DNA of 39,420 bases, from NCBI GenBank assembly GCA_016185705.1, contig JACPMZ010000014.1:1-39420 (forward strand). The letters are read 5' to 3'. This document shows positions 15,218 to 23,017 of the stretch, one piece after another; position 1 is the first letter of the stretch; each line of letters opens with the position of its first letter. The stretch is from Candidatus Woesearchaeota archaeon. Lineage in GTDB: Archaea > Nanobdellota > Nanobdellia > Woesearchaeales > UBA10216. The translations under genes and the position numbers were made by a program. The notes below the pieces were generated by a model. It saw only the letters and a list, made by a program, of their open reading frames with translations, did no database searches and had not been told where the DNA came from.

Positions 15218-17368
15218 ATGAGCAACACTATGAAATTCCAAACACTTTTGGCGGCGCTTGTAATTCTAGTCGCATTTTCAGTTAACACCTCAGCCCAATC
15301 CGACTGCACAGTGGAGGATGCAGATGTATTTTTTTCAGAATGCAAAAATGTGGACTGTTCCATTGAGGATGCTGATGTATTTTATGGGGATTTGTGCCCG
15401 ATAGATTGTTCAAAACCTGGTGCTGATGCTTTTTACAATGCGTGCATAAATGTTGATTGTTCAAATCCGGATGCTGATGTATTTTATGGTGATTTGTGCC
15501 CGATAGATTGTTCAAAACCTGGTGCTGATGCTTTTTACAATGCGTGCATAAATGTGGACTGTTCCATTGAGGATGCTGATGTATTTTATGGTGATTTGTG
15601 CCCTGCTAAGCCCACAGCACCTCCGGAAGTAACCCCGCCAGGCCTCCCAAACCTTGCCTTCGTCACCAGGTCAGTTCAGGTTAGCGGCGACATGAACAGT
15701 AACAATTTAATCAATTTCGATGTATCAGTTACCAACACAGGAAGTGTTCCTGTTGGCAAATCCTTCAGGGTTGAATGGCAGCTTGATGGTGTTCCTGTTG
15801 CTGCCCCTGAAATTGATGGGTTGAGGGTGGGTGAGGAAAAGTTTGTTTATTCCAATGCTGTGGAAAAAAAGCTTGGAACCCACAAGATTGAGGTTATGCT
15901 TGACTCAGGCAATTTTGTTGCAGAGAGCAATGAAAACGACAATTCCCTGACTTTTAGGTTCGAAGTGGTGAACAAGTTCGGGCAGCTGAGAGTGGTGAAT
16001 TATCCGTTTGTCAATAAATTGCCTGTAGTGGGCAGTGTCAGCGGCTTTATTGCTGATGCAGAGCCAAATCAGAAGATTGCAATAAGCGTTGATGCATCTG
16101 ATGAGGACACAGGCATTTCAAGTATTAAGCTTTATCTTTTATCAGCAGGCAGTGAAACTTTGTTGCATTCAGTAGGCTGCGGTGACAAGGACAAGTGCAG
16201 CGCAGTGCTGAACGGCGTGGCTCCTGCAGCCCCAAATACTGAGTTTGAGTTCAGAATTGACGTGCTTGACACTCACAGCGGAATTGCAAAAGCCAGCACA
16301 GGCATGGGCAGGACCAGGGAAGAGCGCAAGACTCAGTACAGGTGCAGCGGCAGTCAGATACAGAAGTGCGAAGTAAGGGGAGATGCTGCATGCACTGACT
16401 TCCGAACAGTTGATACTTGCTCCTCAGACCAGCTCTGCACTGAGAATGATGATAGCGCAGCAGTTCCTCAATGTGTTGACAGGCAGGTTGCAGCGCCTCC
16501 GGTAACTCCCCCGCCTACAGCTTGCGTTTGGGCTCCTAAGCAGTCTGAAGTTTGCGCAGGCGTTTCTTTCACCCAGAGCTGCGGCAATGTCAGGATTACT
16601 GCGGTTGGCACAGCTCCTGCTGGCAGCAGCTTCTGCCCTGCAGCCCCAATTCCGCCTGGAGCAAATATTGCTCCGCAAATCACATCTTTTACGATTCCAG
16701 CCACTGCTGATGCCGGCTCAACTGTCACAGCAACGGTTACAGCCACTGACGCTGATGGGGTCAGCACAATTGGCACAGTTCAGATTCTGCAGGACTCAAC
16801 TGTTATCGGCAGCGGTTCATGCGGCGACATCCCTGCAGGGCTCGCATGCATAAAAAGTTTCTTCCTGAGTGTTCCCGGCACATTCAGCACTGTTTACACT
16901 TTCATAGCAAAGGTTATTGACTCTGATGGAGCAGTTGCTGCTGCAACCGCTTCCGGAATTACAAATCCTGCGCCTGCTGAGCAGGAACCTGAGCCGGAAC
17001 CTGAGCCAGCAGAAGTTTTGGATAAAATTGACGTTAAGGTGAAGCCGGATGCGTTGTTTGTTTCCACTGTTGTTCCGGAGACAAGCTGCATTTCTCCGGG
17101 CGGCGAAACTTACCTTTACGCTTCTGTGCAGAACCGCGGCAACAGCAGATTGAAGGACGTGAAGATTGCTGCCACAGTGCAGGAGCTGGGCATTCGCGCA
17201 GTTTCAGGCCCTTTCAGTCTGAGTGCAGGCAAGTCTGCTGCGAGATTCCTTTACTTTTCTGTTCCCCCGGATGCAGAGGAAGGGCTCTATTATATAAGAG
17301 TCCACACCAGCTCTCAGAAGGATTCTGATGTCAAGCACAGGATGTTTGAAGTGAACAGCCGCTGCTGA
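15218..17368 (+). CDS. Secreted Cys-repeat protein with CARDB-like and Ig-like domains
   Basis: The protein is 716 aa from ATG 15218; ATG 15230 is an alternative. A signal peptide (MKFQTLLAALVILVAFSVNTSA) precedes six head-to-tail 17-residue units of the form DCSxxxADxFYxxxCxx, each with two Cys. A Pro-rich linker follows, then a CARDB-like beta-sandwich (about residues 145-250, NTGSVPVGKSFRVEWQLDG and ESNENDNS). Further Ig-like segments follow with several Cys (GCGDKDKCS, CSGSQIQKCEVRGDAAC), then an EPEPEPEP linker. The C-terminal beta-rich domain of about 110 aa resembles domains in the next two genes. There is no C-terminal TM. It follows the collagen-like gene by 31 nt and is probably cotranscribed. 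It is likely an extracellular, disulfide-stabilised surface component; its function is unknown. Confidence 0.8.
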   Translation: MSNTMKFQTLLAALVILVAFSVNTSAQSDCTVEDADVFFSECKNVDCSIEDADVFYGDLCPIDCSKPGADAFYNACINVDCSNPDADVFYGDLCPIDCSKPGADAFYNACINVDCSIEDADVFYGDLCPAKPTAPPEVTPPGLPNLAFVTRSVQVSGDMNSNNLINFDVSVTNTGSVPVGKSFRVEWQLDGVPVAAPEIDGLRVGEEKFVYSNAVEKKLGTHKIEVMLDSGNFVAESNENDNSLTFRFEVVNKFGQLRVVNYPFVNKLPVVGSVSGFIADAEPNQKIAISVDASDEDTGISSIKLYLLSAGSETLLHSVGCGDKDKCSAVLNGVAPAAPNTEFEFRIDVLDTHSGIAKASTGMGRTREERKTQYRCSGSQIQKCEVRGDAACTDFRTVDTCSSDQLCTENDDSAAVPQCVDRQVAAPPVTPPPTACVWAPKQSEVCAGVSFTQSCGNVRITAVGTAPAGSSFCPAAPIPPGANIAPQITSFTIPATADAGSTVTATVTATDADGVSTIGTVQILQDSTVIGSGSCGDIPAGLACIKSFFLSVPGTFSTVYTFIAKVIDSDGAVAAATASGITNPAPAEQEPEPEPEPAEVLDKIDVKVKPDALFVSTVVPETSCISPGGETYLYASVQNRGNSRLKDVKIAATVQELGIRAVSGPFSLSAGKSAARFLYFSVPPDAEEGLYYIRVHTSSQKDSDVKHRMFEVNSRC
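15302..15607 (+). repeat. Six tandem 51-nt units encoding 17-aa Cys repeats
   Basis: The units encode DCTVEDADVFFSECKNV-type sequences. Copies 3 and 5 encode identical residues, and the even copies are also nearly identical. Units 2-3, 4-5 and 6 alternate between YGDLC and YNACI types, giving a 102-nt higher-order repeat. Confidence 0.9.
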
Positions 17369-17403
17369 ATTGTATCTATTTTAAAATAGCAACAAATAAT
17401 AAC

Positions 17404-17413
17404 CTTTATATAA
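17404..17413 (+). promoter_or_regulatory. TATA-like box for the 128-aa secreted protein
   Basis: CTTTATATAA ends 23 nt before ATG 17437, indicating a leaderless promoter. Confidence 0.55.
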
Positions 17414-17436
17414 TCAAGCCCCTGCCCGCATTCATT

Positions 17437-17823
17437 ATGGGAAAGATTCTGGCTTTTGCGCTTTTTGTTATGCTCCTGCTGTCCTTTTCATCCTCAGCTT
17501 TGGCTGAGAAGCAGCACAAAAACATTCTTCTCAACAGGATAGTGATTCTTGATGACAATCCGCTTGCAGCTTCAGTGTCTGTCAAAAACATTAATGAGCG
17601 CAGCGCAGACAGGCTTTTTGACTTTGACGGCGGAAAAGTCATTGTCTCTGTTCCTGAGCTTGCTCTGAGGTCTTCAGGGAGAATTGAAGTTGGCGAGGAC
17701 AAGCGCAGCTCCAGGAAGGTTTTGCTTGATTTTCCCGAAGGCATTAAAGGCGATTATTACCTTAGAATAGTTGTCATCAATGACGACGTCAGGCGCGTTC
17801 GCCATAGATTAATTACAATATAA
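17437..17823 (+). CDS. Small secreted beta-domain protein
   Basis: The 128-aa protein has a clear signal peptide (MGKILAFALFVMLLLSFSSSALA) and one compact, charged beta-rich domain of about 100 residues ending DYYLRIVVINDDVRRVRHRLITI. That ending resembles the C-terminal domain of the preceding gene (LYYIRVHTSSQ...VKHRMFEV) and the N-terminal domain of the following one (DRYLIRVVVSDRSSDSVV). No Cys, no TM and no sequons are seen. It has its own leaderless-type promoter. It may be a free copy of a surface-layer building domain. I do not recognise a named family. Confidence 0.75.
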   Translation: MGKILAFALFVMLLLSFSSSALAEKQHKNILLNRIVILDDNPLAASVSVKNINERSADRLFDFDGGKVIVSVPELALRSSGRIEVGEDKRSSRKVLLDFPEGIKGDYYLRIVVINDDVRRVRHRLITI

Positions 17824-17867
17824 TAGCTACTATACGTTACCACTATAATATACTAAATGATAGAAAA

Positions 17868-17877
17868 CTTTATATAT
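17868..17877 (+). promoter_or_regulatory. Strong TATA-like box for the S-layer-like gene
   Basis: ACTTTATATA lies about 60 nt before ATG 17938. The leader of about 35 nt then carries GGGGTGG (17924-17930), 7 nt before the ATG. A leadered, SD-containing mRNA differs from most neighbours and suggests high expression. Confidence 0.55.
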
Positions 17878-17937
17878 GAGGGCGTTTTAACGCATCAGAA
17901 TTCAATAACAAATATTTCAACTTGGGGTGGTTACAAA

Positions 17938-19209
17938 ATGAGAGCTTTGATGTTTGGTTTGATATTTGCTGTTTTGATGGCAGTTTCTGCCATTGCAGCT
18001 CCTTTGCCGGTGACTGTGGATTCTGTTAAGATTGATTCTGAAACGCTTGATGCAGGATTAACTACTGTCAGGCAGCTTGAGCGCGGCGAGGATTTTACAG
18101 TTAGTGTTAAGCTTTCAGCCACCGCAAATGCCAAGGACGTTCAGATAAACGCTTTCGTTTCCGGCTTTGAGCACAGCAGGTCCCAGCCTATCTCAGATTC
18201 GGTAAGGCCTTTTGACCTGGCTGCTGGCGAAAACGTTGTTAAGAAACTCAAATTATCATTGCCTGAAAGGGCTGATGAGGACCGCTACCTGATTAGGGTT
18301 GTTGTTTCAGACAGAAGCAGCGATTCGGTTGTGCGTGAGTACGGCATAAAGATTGAGCCTTCCGATGCTCAGGTTGTTATAAGCGATTTTGAAATAAGTC
18401 CTGAGGATGAGGTTCAGGCCGGCAGCGCTGTTTTGGCTACTGTTCGCGTTAAGAACCTCGGTGATTCCAGGGAAAATGATTTGAAGGTAAAGGTTAGCAT
18501 TCCTGACTTAGGTGTTTCAGCCAATGCAGACTTCATTGATGAGCTTGATGAGGACGAGTCTGCAACCTCGGAAGAGTTTTTCCTGAGGATTAACAGGTGC
18601 ACAAAGCCCGGCATTTACGAAGTGCTTGCTGAGGTTGAATTTGATGAGGGCGATGAAAAGGTTACTGCTGCAAAGGTATTGACAGTTACAGAAGGCATAT
18701 GCGAAGCTGTTGCAGAGCCAGGCCGTGCTGAGGTTACAGGCAAGACAACAATTGCTTACAGTACAGAAGCTCAGTCACTGGTTGCCGGCGGCTCATCTGC
18801 CTCATACCCGATTACTATAACAAACTCAGGCACATCTGCAAGGGCATTTGTGCTTTCAGTTGACTCAGGCGCCGAGTGGGCTGACTTCAGGTTAAGCCCA
18901 GGCAACCTGGTTACAGTTAAGCCGGGAACAACCCAGACAGTTTATGTGGTTGCTTCTGCCAAGCAGGGCGTTGCTGCCGGAGAAAGGGTTTTCACTGTTA
19001 GCGTGAAGAACTCGGCTGGCGAAGTTCTGCAGACTCTTGCCCTGAAGGCTGACGTTGCCGCAGGCGCAGGCGTAGCAGGCGTTTCTGCAAACCTGAGAAA
19101 TGCTCTTACAGCCGGGCTGGTTGTTGTTTTGGCAGTCTTGGTTGTTGTTGGCTTGGTTCTTGCCTTCCGCCGAAAGGGCGGCGAGGAGGAGAGCCAGACT
19201 TACTACTAA
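17938..19209 (+). CDS. S-layer-like surface protein with C-terminal membrane anchor
   Basis: The protein is 423 aa from ATG 17938, chosen for the GGGGTGG Shine-Dalgarno 7 nt upstream; the open frame continues further 5' to 17857. It begins with a signal peptide (MRALMFGLIFAVLMAVSAIAA). Three beta-sandwich segments follow: about 22-140, 145-255 (a CARDB/COG1361-like domain, VRVKNLGDSRENDLKVKVSIP) and 275-385 (another COG1361-like domain, YPITITNSGTSARAFVLSV). An Ala/Gly/Val TM helix lies near residues 390-412, followed by a short basic then acidic tail (FRRKGGEEESQTYY). This layout is common for putative S-layer or envelope-lining proteins of small archaea. Strong promoter signals and a poly-T terminator bracket it as a single-gene unit. 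Confidence 0.8.
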   Translation: MRALMFGLIFAVLMAVSAIAAPLPVTVDSVKIDSETLDAGLTTVRQLERGEDFTVSVKLSATANAKDVQINAFVSGFEHSRSQPISDSVRPFDLAAGENVVKKLKLSLPERADEDRYLIRVVVSDRSSDSVVREYGIKIEPSDAQVVISDFEISPEDEVQAGSAVLATVRVKNLGDSRENDLKVKVSIPDLGVSANADFIDELDEDESATSEEFFLRINRCTKPGIYEVLAEVEFDEGDEKVTAAKVLTVTEGICEAVAEPGRAEVTGKTTIAYSTEAQSLVAGGSSASYPITITNSGTSARAFVLSVDSGAEWADFRLSPGNLVTVKPGTTQTVYVVASAKQGVAAGERVFTVSVKNSAGEVLQTLALKADVAAGAGVAGVSANLRNALTAGLVVVLAVLVVVGLVLAFRRKGGEEESQTYY

Positions 19210-19210
19210 G

Positions 19211-19250
19211 CTTTTTTTTTTATCTTAACTTTTTTTCTTTGTATTTTTTT
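19211..19250 (+). terminator. Poly-T transcription terminator
   Basis: Three T tracts follow the S-layer-like stop codon directly (CTTTTTTTTTT, CTTTTTTTC, ATTTTTTTGG). Repeated oligo-T on the coding strand is the usual archaeal termination signal. Confidence 0.7.
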
Positions 19251-19329
19251 GGTATTGGCTTTGTTTTCTTTGCAGCCGGTATTCCCCGCATAAAAGTATT
19301 TAAAAATATGCAAAGCACAGCACCATAAC

Positions 19330-19338
19330 CTTTAAATA
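19330..19338 (+). promoter_or_regulatory. TATA-like box for the membrane protein gene
   Basis: CTTTAAATA lies about 38 nt before ATG 19376, and GGGGG (19366-19370) lies 5 nt before the ATG. Confidence 0.45.
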
Positions 19339-19375
19339 AAAGAATCTATTTTTGAGTAGTAAATAGGGGGTTTTA

Positions 19376-20302
19376 ATGGCAGATATTGTCTTAATCGCTA
19401 TCATTGGCCTGTTGCTTCTCATTCCTGTTGAGATACTGTTCCTCTTGGTCATTGCTGCCTCGCGCAGGCAGGAGCCCTCTAAAATCACTATAGCTGAGCA
19501 AACGCCGCCTGAGAGGTATGGCTGGGAGGATTACCTTAAGCTGCCGGCTGAGAAAAAGCGCGCTCCCGGCAGGGCTGCTGCGCTGGTTGTTTTGATAGTG
19601 TTTGCAGCATTGGCTTTGCTGCCGCTTGCATTCTTCACTAAGCTTGCTTTGCCGGCTGATGTGTTCAACATAACTGATAAAAACATTTCTGACAGCATTC
19701 AGCCCGGGCTAAATGTTTCCGGGCAGCAGCTGAACGCGTCTGTGCTGCCGTCATTGAACATTACGCTGCCTGCTCTTAACCTCTCAGTTGTTCCGCGGCT
19801 GGCTTCTTTGAAGCAAAAGGCGGTTGGGTATAAGGATTATTCCCTGGCTGTTGTGGCTGCAGTCATTGTCATTGCCATGCTCCTGGCAGCTTTTATGTAT
19901 TTTGTGCGCAGGCGCAGGCATGCTGTAATTGCCAAGGCAGGGAAGACTGCTGACAAGCTGATAAGGAAAGAATATGGCGAAAAGGCTGAGCTGATGAAGA
20001 AGCCAGCTAAAGAAAAGGCCGCCGATAATCAGGTTCGCGGAGAAATGCCCATAGCCAAAAGCAGCGCGCTTTCCCGCCTCAGGCACTACTTTGCACCGCT
20101 GGCTACTTTGATTGTTCTCGTGTTATTGGCTGCGCTGATATACATTTTCCGCGAAAAAATTACCGCAGAGCTTGCAGGAATCGCAGCCGGGTATCTTGCT
20201 AAGATTAAAAGCTTCGGCCTTCGCTACCGCTGGTATGTGGTTGGCGGCGTGGCAGCTGCTGCTGCAGTCATAGCAGCGCTTCAGCGTTTTAAGAAGAAAT
20301 AA
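19376..20302 (+). CDS. Multi-pass membrane protein of unknown function
   Basis: The 308-aa protein has TM helices at about residues 4-28, 67-90, 157-178, 243-262 and 284-302. Between the second and third lies a short loop of about 65 residues with five N-X-S/T sequons (NITDKNIS, NVS, NAS, NIT, NLS), which marks it as external. Basic stretches (RRRRH, KKPAKEKAAD) mark the next loop as cytoplasmic. The start follows GGGGG at SD distance. It sits downstream of the S-layer-like gene but has its own promoter after the terminator. No family was recognised. Confidence 0.7.
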   Translation: MADIVLIAIIGLLLLIPVEILFLLVIAASRRQEPSKITIAEQTPPERYGWEDYLKLPAEKKRAPGRAAALVVLIVFAALALLPLAFFTKLALPADVFNITDKNISDSIQPGLNVSGQQLNASVLPSLNITLPALNLSVVPRLASLKQKAVGYKDYSLAVVAAVIVIAMLLAAFMYFVRRRRHAVIAKAGKTADKLIRKEYGEKAELMKKPAKEKAADNQVRGEMPIAKSSALSRLRHYFAPLATLIVLVLLAALIYIFREKITAELAGIAAGYLAKIKSFGLRYRWYVVGGVAAAAAVIAALQRFKKK

Positions 20303-20364
20303 CTGCAGTCCATAACTGGTAAGCTTTCCAATGGCAGCCCTGCTCTGTTCCTGAGCGCATAAAA

Positions 20365-21291
20365 ATGAAAACATTGACTGTTGGCAAATGCCCGCTGTGT
20401 TCCGGTTCTGACAGGGCTGCAATCAGGGTGTCCCGCGTCCAAAATTTTGAGAGCGCTGTCGTGGAATGCGCTGGCTGCAAGCTAAGGTATCTTGACCGGG
20501 TTTATCCTCCTGAAAAGCTGTATGCTGAGCACTCTGCTGCTGATAAGGATTTGATTGAAACAATGAGGCCCGAGGACCGTGATTATGCCCGTTATCTCAG
20601 GGAGCTGGAGAAGGGCAGGATGCTTGAAGTCGGCTTTGGCTCCGGCAGGCTTTTGCGGCAGGCCAGGCAGCTTGGCTTTGATGTTGCTGGCAACGAGATA
20701 TCGGATTCTGAGGCAGCAAGGCAGCTCAGGAAAGAGGGCTTTAAAATCACCATCGGTGATGTCAGGCAGACTAAGTTCAGGGGCAGGTTTGATATTATTT
20801 TCCTGTCCCATGTCATAGAGCATCTTCATGATATCGGTTCTTATCTGAATGCATTTCACGCCCTGCTCGCAGACAAAGGCAGGCTTGTCCTGCTCACCCC
20901 CAATTACAAAAACGCATTCAGGTTCTTGTTGAGATTCCAGAACGACCCCTACCGCAGGTTCATAAGGCGCAGCGGCGTAACATACGTTTATCCGAGGCAG
21001 CACGATTCGGAAAGCAGGCAGTGGTTCAGTACGCTGGAGTTCGGCCACACTTTTCAGTTTGAAAAGCGCACTTTGCAGATGCTTGTTGAAAAATCCGGAT
21101 TTAAGCTTGCAAAGCATGGCCGCGGCCGCGGCCCGGATTTGGGGAAAGGAACCGGGAGCGGATTCAGGGGCAGGGTGCAGAAACTCCTGTTTAACCGGTA
21201 CTCGGATAAGCTGCTTGAACTGGCAGATAATTATGCGTTGCAGCCGTTTAACCTGCAGTATGAGCTGTTCATGATATTTGAAAAGACTTAA
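20365..21291 (+). CDS. Class I SAM methyltransferase with N-terminal zinc-ribbon
   Basis: The 308-aa protein begins with a CPLC ... CAGC pair (residues about 9-12 and 35-38), which would bind one zinc ion. The SAM core follows: GRMLEVGFGSGRLLRQARQLG (motif I), GNEIS, IIFLSHVIEHLHD (motif IV) and KGRLVLLTPNY. This arrangement is common in methyltransferases of polysaccharide and surface-glycan clusters. It precedes an FkbM-like methyltransferase whose start overlaps its end by 14 nt. The target is probably a sugar in the cell-surface glycan, by context only. Start ATG 20365 is the first Met before the zinc ribbon; no clear TATA box is seen. Confidence 0.8.
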   Translation: MKTLTVGKCPLCSGSDRAAIRVSRVQNFESAVVECAGCKLRYLDRVYPPEKLYAEHSAADKDLIETMRPEDRDYARYLRELEKGRMLEVGFGSGRLLRQARQLGFDVAGNEISDSEAARQLRKEGFKITIGDVRQTKFRGRFDIIFLSHVIEHLHDIGSYLNAFHALLADKGRLVLLTPNYKNAFRFLLRFQNDPYRRFIRRSGVTYVYPRQHDSESRQWFSTLEFGHTFQFEKRTLQMLVEKSGFKLAKHGRGRGPDLGKGTGSGFRGRVQKLLFNRYSDKLLELADNYALQPFNLQYELFMIFEKT

Positions 21292-22141
21292 AAAGCTTCC
21301 CAGGACTCCTGTTGCTATGTCTCAATTAACCTGTTCAGCCGAGCGCTACCTTCGCAGCACTGGCTTTGTTGGCAGCGCTGTTTTCTCTGCTTATAAAAGG
21401 GCAAGGTTCCTCTGCGACCTTTTGCGGTTTGAGCTGTCATGGATTCTGAAAGGTAGTGCAATAAGCAATGTTAATTCTTTTGAGCGCTGGATTTATTCGC
21501 AGAACGGCGAGGACGGAATAATTGAAGCCATATTCAGGCAGATAAAAGCTGCAAACAGATTCTTCGTTGAGTTTGGAGTAGAGGACGGCAGCCAGTGCAA
21601 CACCCGGCTTCTGAAAGAAAAGGGCTGGCGCGGCCTGATGATGGACGCTGCTAATAACCCTGAGGAACGCGGAATTAAAAAGGAATTTATTACTGCTGAA
21701 AACATAAACAACCTGTTCAAAAAATACAGGGTTCCAGCGGAATTTGATTTGCTCGGCATTGACCTTGACGGCAATGATTACTGGGTGTGGAAGGCAGTAA
21801 AGGGATATTCTCCAAGGGTTGTGGTTATAGAATACAACGCCGGCTTTAAGTTAAATGAAAGCAAAACAATCAAATACGATTCAAAATACGTTTGGGATGG
21901 CAGCCATTATTTTGGCGCCAGTCTGCTGGCACTCGCCAGGTTGGGAAAGGAAAAGGGCTATGCATTGGTTGGCTGCGACAGCAACGGCGTGAACGCATTT
22001 TTTGTAAGAGATGATTTGCTGGCAGGCAATTTCAGGCCGCAGCCGCTGCATAAGCTTTACAGGCCTTTCCGCCACGGAAAAATCATCAATGGCGTAAGGA
22101 TTGCGCAGCCGCTGAGCAACAAGGAGTTTGTTGAGGTTTGA
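21278..22141 (+). CDS. FkbM-like methyltransferase
   Basis: The protein is 287 aa from ATG 21278, which overlaps the previous gene by 14 nt; ATG 21317 is an alternative start. The core has YSQNGEDGIIEAIFRQI, FFVEFGVEDGSQCNTRLLKEKGW (SAM motif I region) and LLGIDLDGNDYWVWKA, then VVVIEYN. This is the pattern of the FkbM-type/SQNGED methyltransferases seen in exopolysaccharide and glycan clusters. The N-terminal 70 residues are basic and may be helical. It is translationally coupled to the upstream methyltransferase, so the two probably modify the same glycan. Confidence 0.75.
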   Translation: MKRLKKLPRTPVAMSQLTCSAERYLRSTGFVGSAVFSAYKRARFLCDLLRFELSWILKGSAISNVNSFERWIYSQNGEDGIIEAIFRQIKAANRFFVEFGVEDGSQCNTRLLKEKGWRGLMMDAANNPEERGIKKEFITAENINNLFKKYRVPAEFDLLGIDLDGNDYWVWKAVKGYSPRVVVIEYNAGFKLNESKTIKYDSKYVWDGSHYFGASLLALARLGKEKGYALVGCDSNGVNAFFVRDDLLAGNFRPQPLHKLYRPFRHGKIINGVRIAQPLSNKEFVEV

Positions 22142-22175
22142 AGCACTGCTCATCTCCGTTTTCAACTCGCTTCCA

Positions 22176-22230
22176 GCGCCTATTTTTTCCCTCCCCTTAA
22201 ATTTTAGGGGAGGGAAAAATTAGGCGGCGC
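22176..22230. repeat. Palindromic element, copy 5
   Basis: Left arm: GCGCCTA, T-run, CCCTCCCC. Spacer: TTAAATTTTA. Right arm: GGGGAGGG, A-run, TTAGGCG, then GCGC. This is close to the consensus core. It lies in a codirectional gap between the FkbM-like gene and the next methyltransferase. Confidence 0.85.
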
Positions 22231-22276
22231 AAAATAACAGGAGCACGGCAGCATAAGCGTGTGATATGCAGTAAAA

Positions 22277-23017
22277 ATGTCCATCAAAAACTTGCAGCGG
22301 AACTGGGAAGGGTTTGCCAGGAAGGACCCGCTCTGGGCTATTTGTTCTGAGCCGGGCAAAATGCAGAACCGCTGGAATAAGGAGGAATTCTTTCTGACTG
22401 GCAGGAAGGAAATTGACGCTGTCATGAGCAATCTCGCTGCCCTTAAGCTGCGGGTTGGCAAAGGCGCTGCGCTTGACTTTGGCTGCGGCGTTGGCAGGCT
22501 GACGCAGGCGCTTTCCGGTTACTTCAGGTCGTGCTGCGGCGTGGACATATCTCCGACCATGGTTAAGCTCGCAAATGAATTCAACAAATATCCGAAAAAG
22601 TGCAGCTACCGCCTGAATGCTTCCGGCGAACTTTCAATATTTGAAGACAGCTGTTTTTCCTTTATTTATTCCAGCATTGTTTTCCAGCACATGCATCCCT
22701 CGCTTACCGCAGGATATCTTAAGGAATTTTTGCGCATTGCCAGTCCCGGCGCTGTCATGGTGTTCCAGGTTCCTGAAAGGAAAAAGGGCAGTTCCTTTAC
22801 TTTGCATCCGCGCACCCTTGCCGGCAAATTTCTTGCTGCTGTCGGCTTTGGCTTGAGGATGGAGATGCATTACGTCTCTGAAGAAAAAGTTCGGAAGATG
22901 CTTGAGCCTGCTGAGATTGTTGATGTTAAGCTGATTGATGCAGCAAATTTCCGTTTTCTGGAAAAGGAGCCGGGCGCAGGCTACGTTATTAAGCAGTATT
23001 ACGCCAGGGTTTCATAA
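22277..23017 (+). CDS. Class I SAM-dependent methyltransferase
   Basis: The 246-aa protein has motif I ALDFGCGVGRLTQALSGYF, the acidic ribose-binding GVDIS, SFIYSSIVFQHMHP (motif IV region) and GAVMVFQVPE, so it is a Methyltransf_11/25-type enzyme. The N-terminal NWEGFARKDPLWAI resembles a recurrent opening of small-molecule and glycan methyltransferases. It overlaps the convergent GT4 gene by 19 nt at the 3' ends. Its substrate is unknown; the neighbourhood (two more methyltransferases, a GT4) points to surface glycans. Confidence 0.82.
   Translation: MSIKNLQRNWEGFARKDPLWAICSEPGKMQNRWNKEEFFLTGRKEIDAVMSNLAALKLRVGKGAALDFGCGVGRLTQALSGYFRSCCGVDISPTMVKLANEFNKYPKKCSYRLNASGELSIFEDSCFSFIYSSIVFQHMHPSLTAGYLKEFLRIASPGAVMVFQVPERKKGSSFTLHPRTLAGKFLAAVGFGLRMEMHYVSEEKVRKMLEPAEIVDVKLIDAANFRFLEKEPGAGYVIKQYYARVS

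Noticed and set aside
17857-17937. Upstream start for the S-layer-like protein
   Set aside because: The extra 27 residues overlap the TATA box and Shine-Dalgarno, and would put the signal peptide internal.
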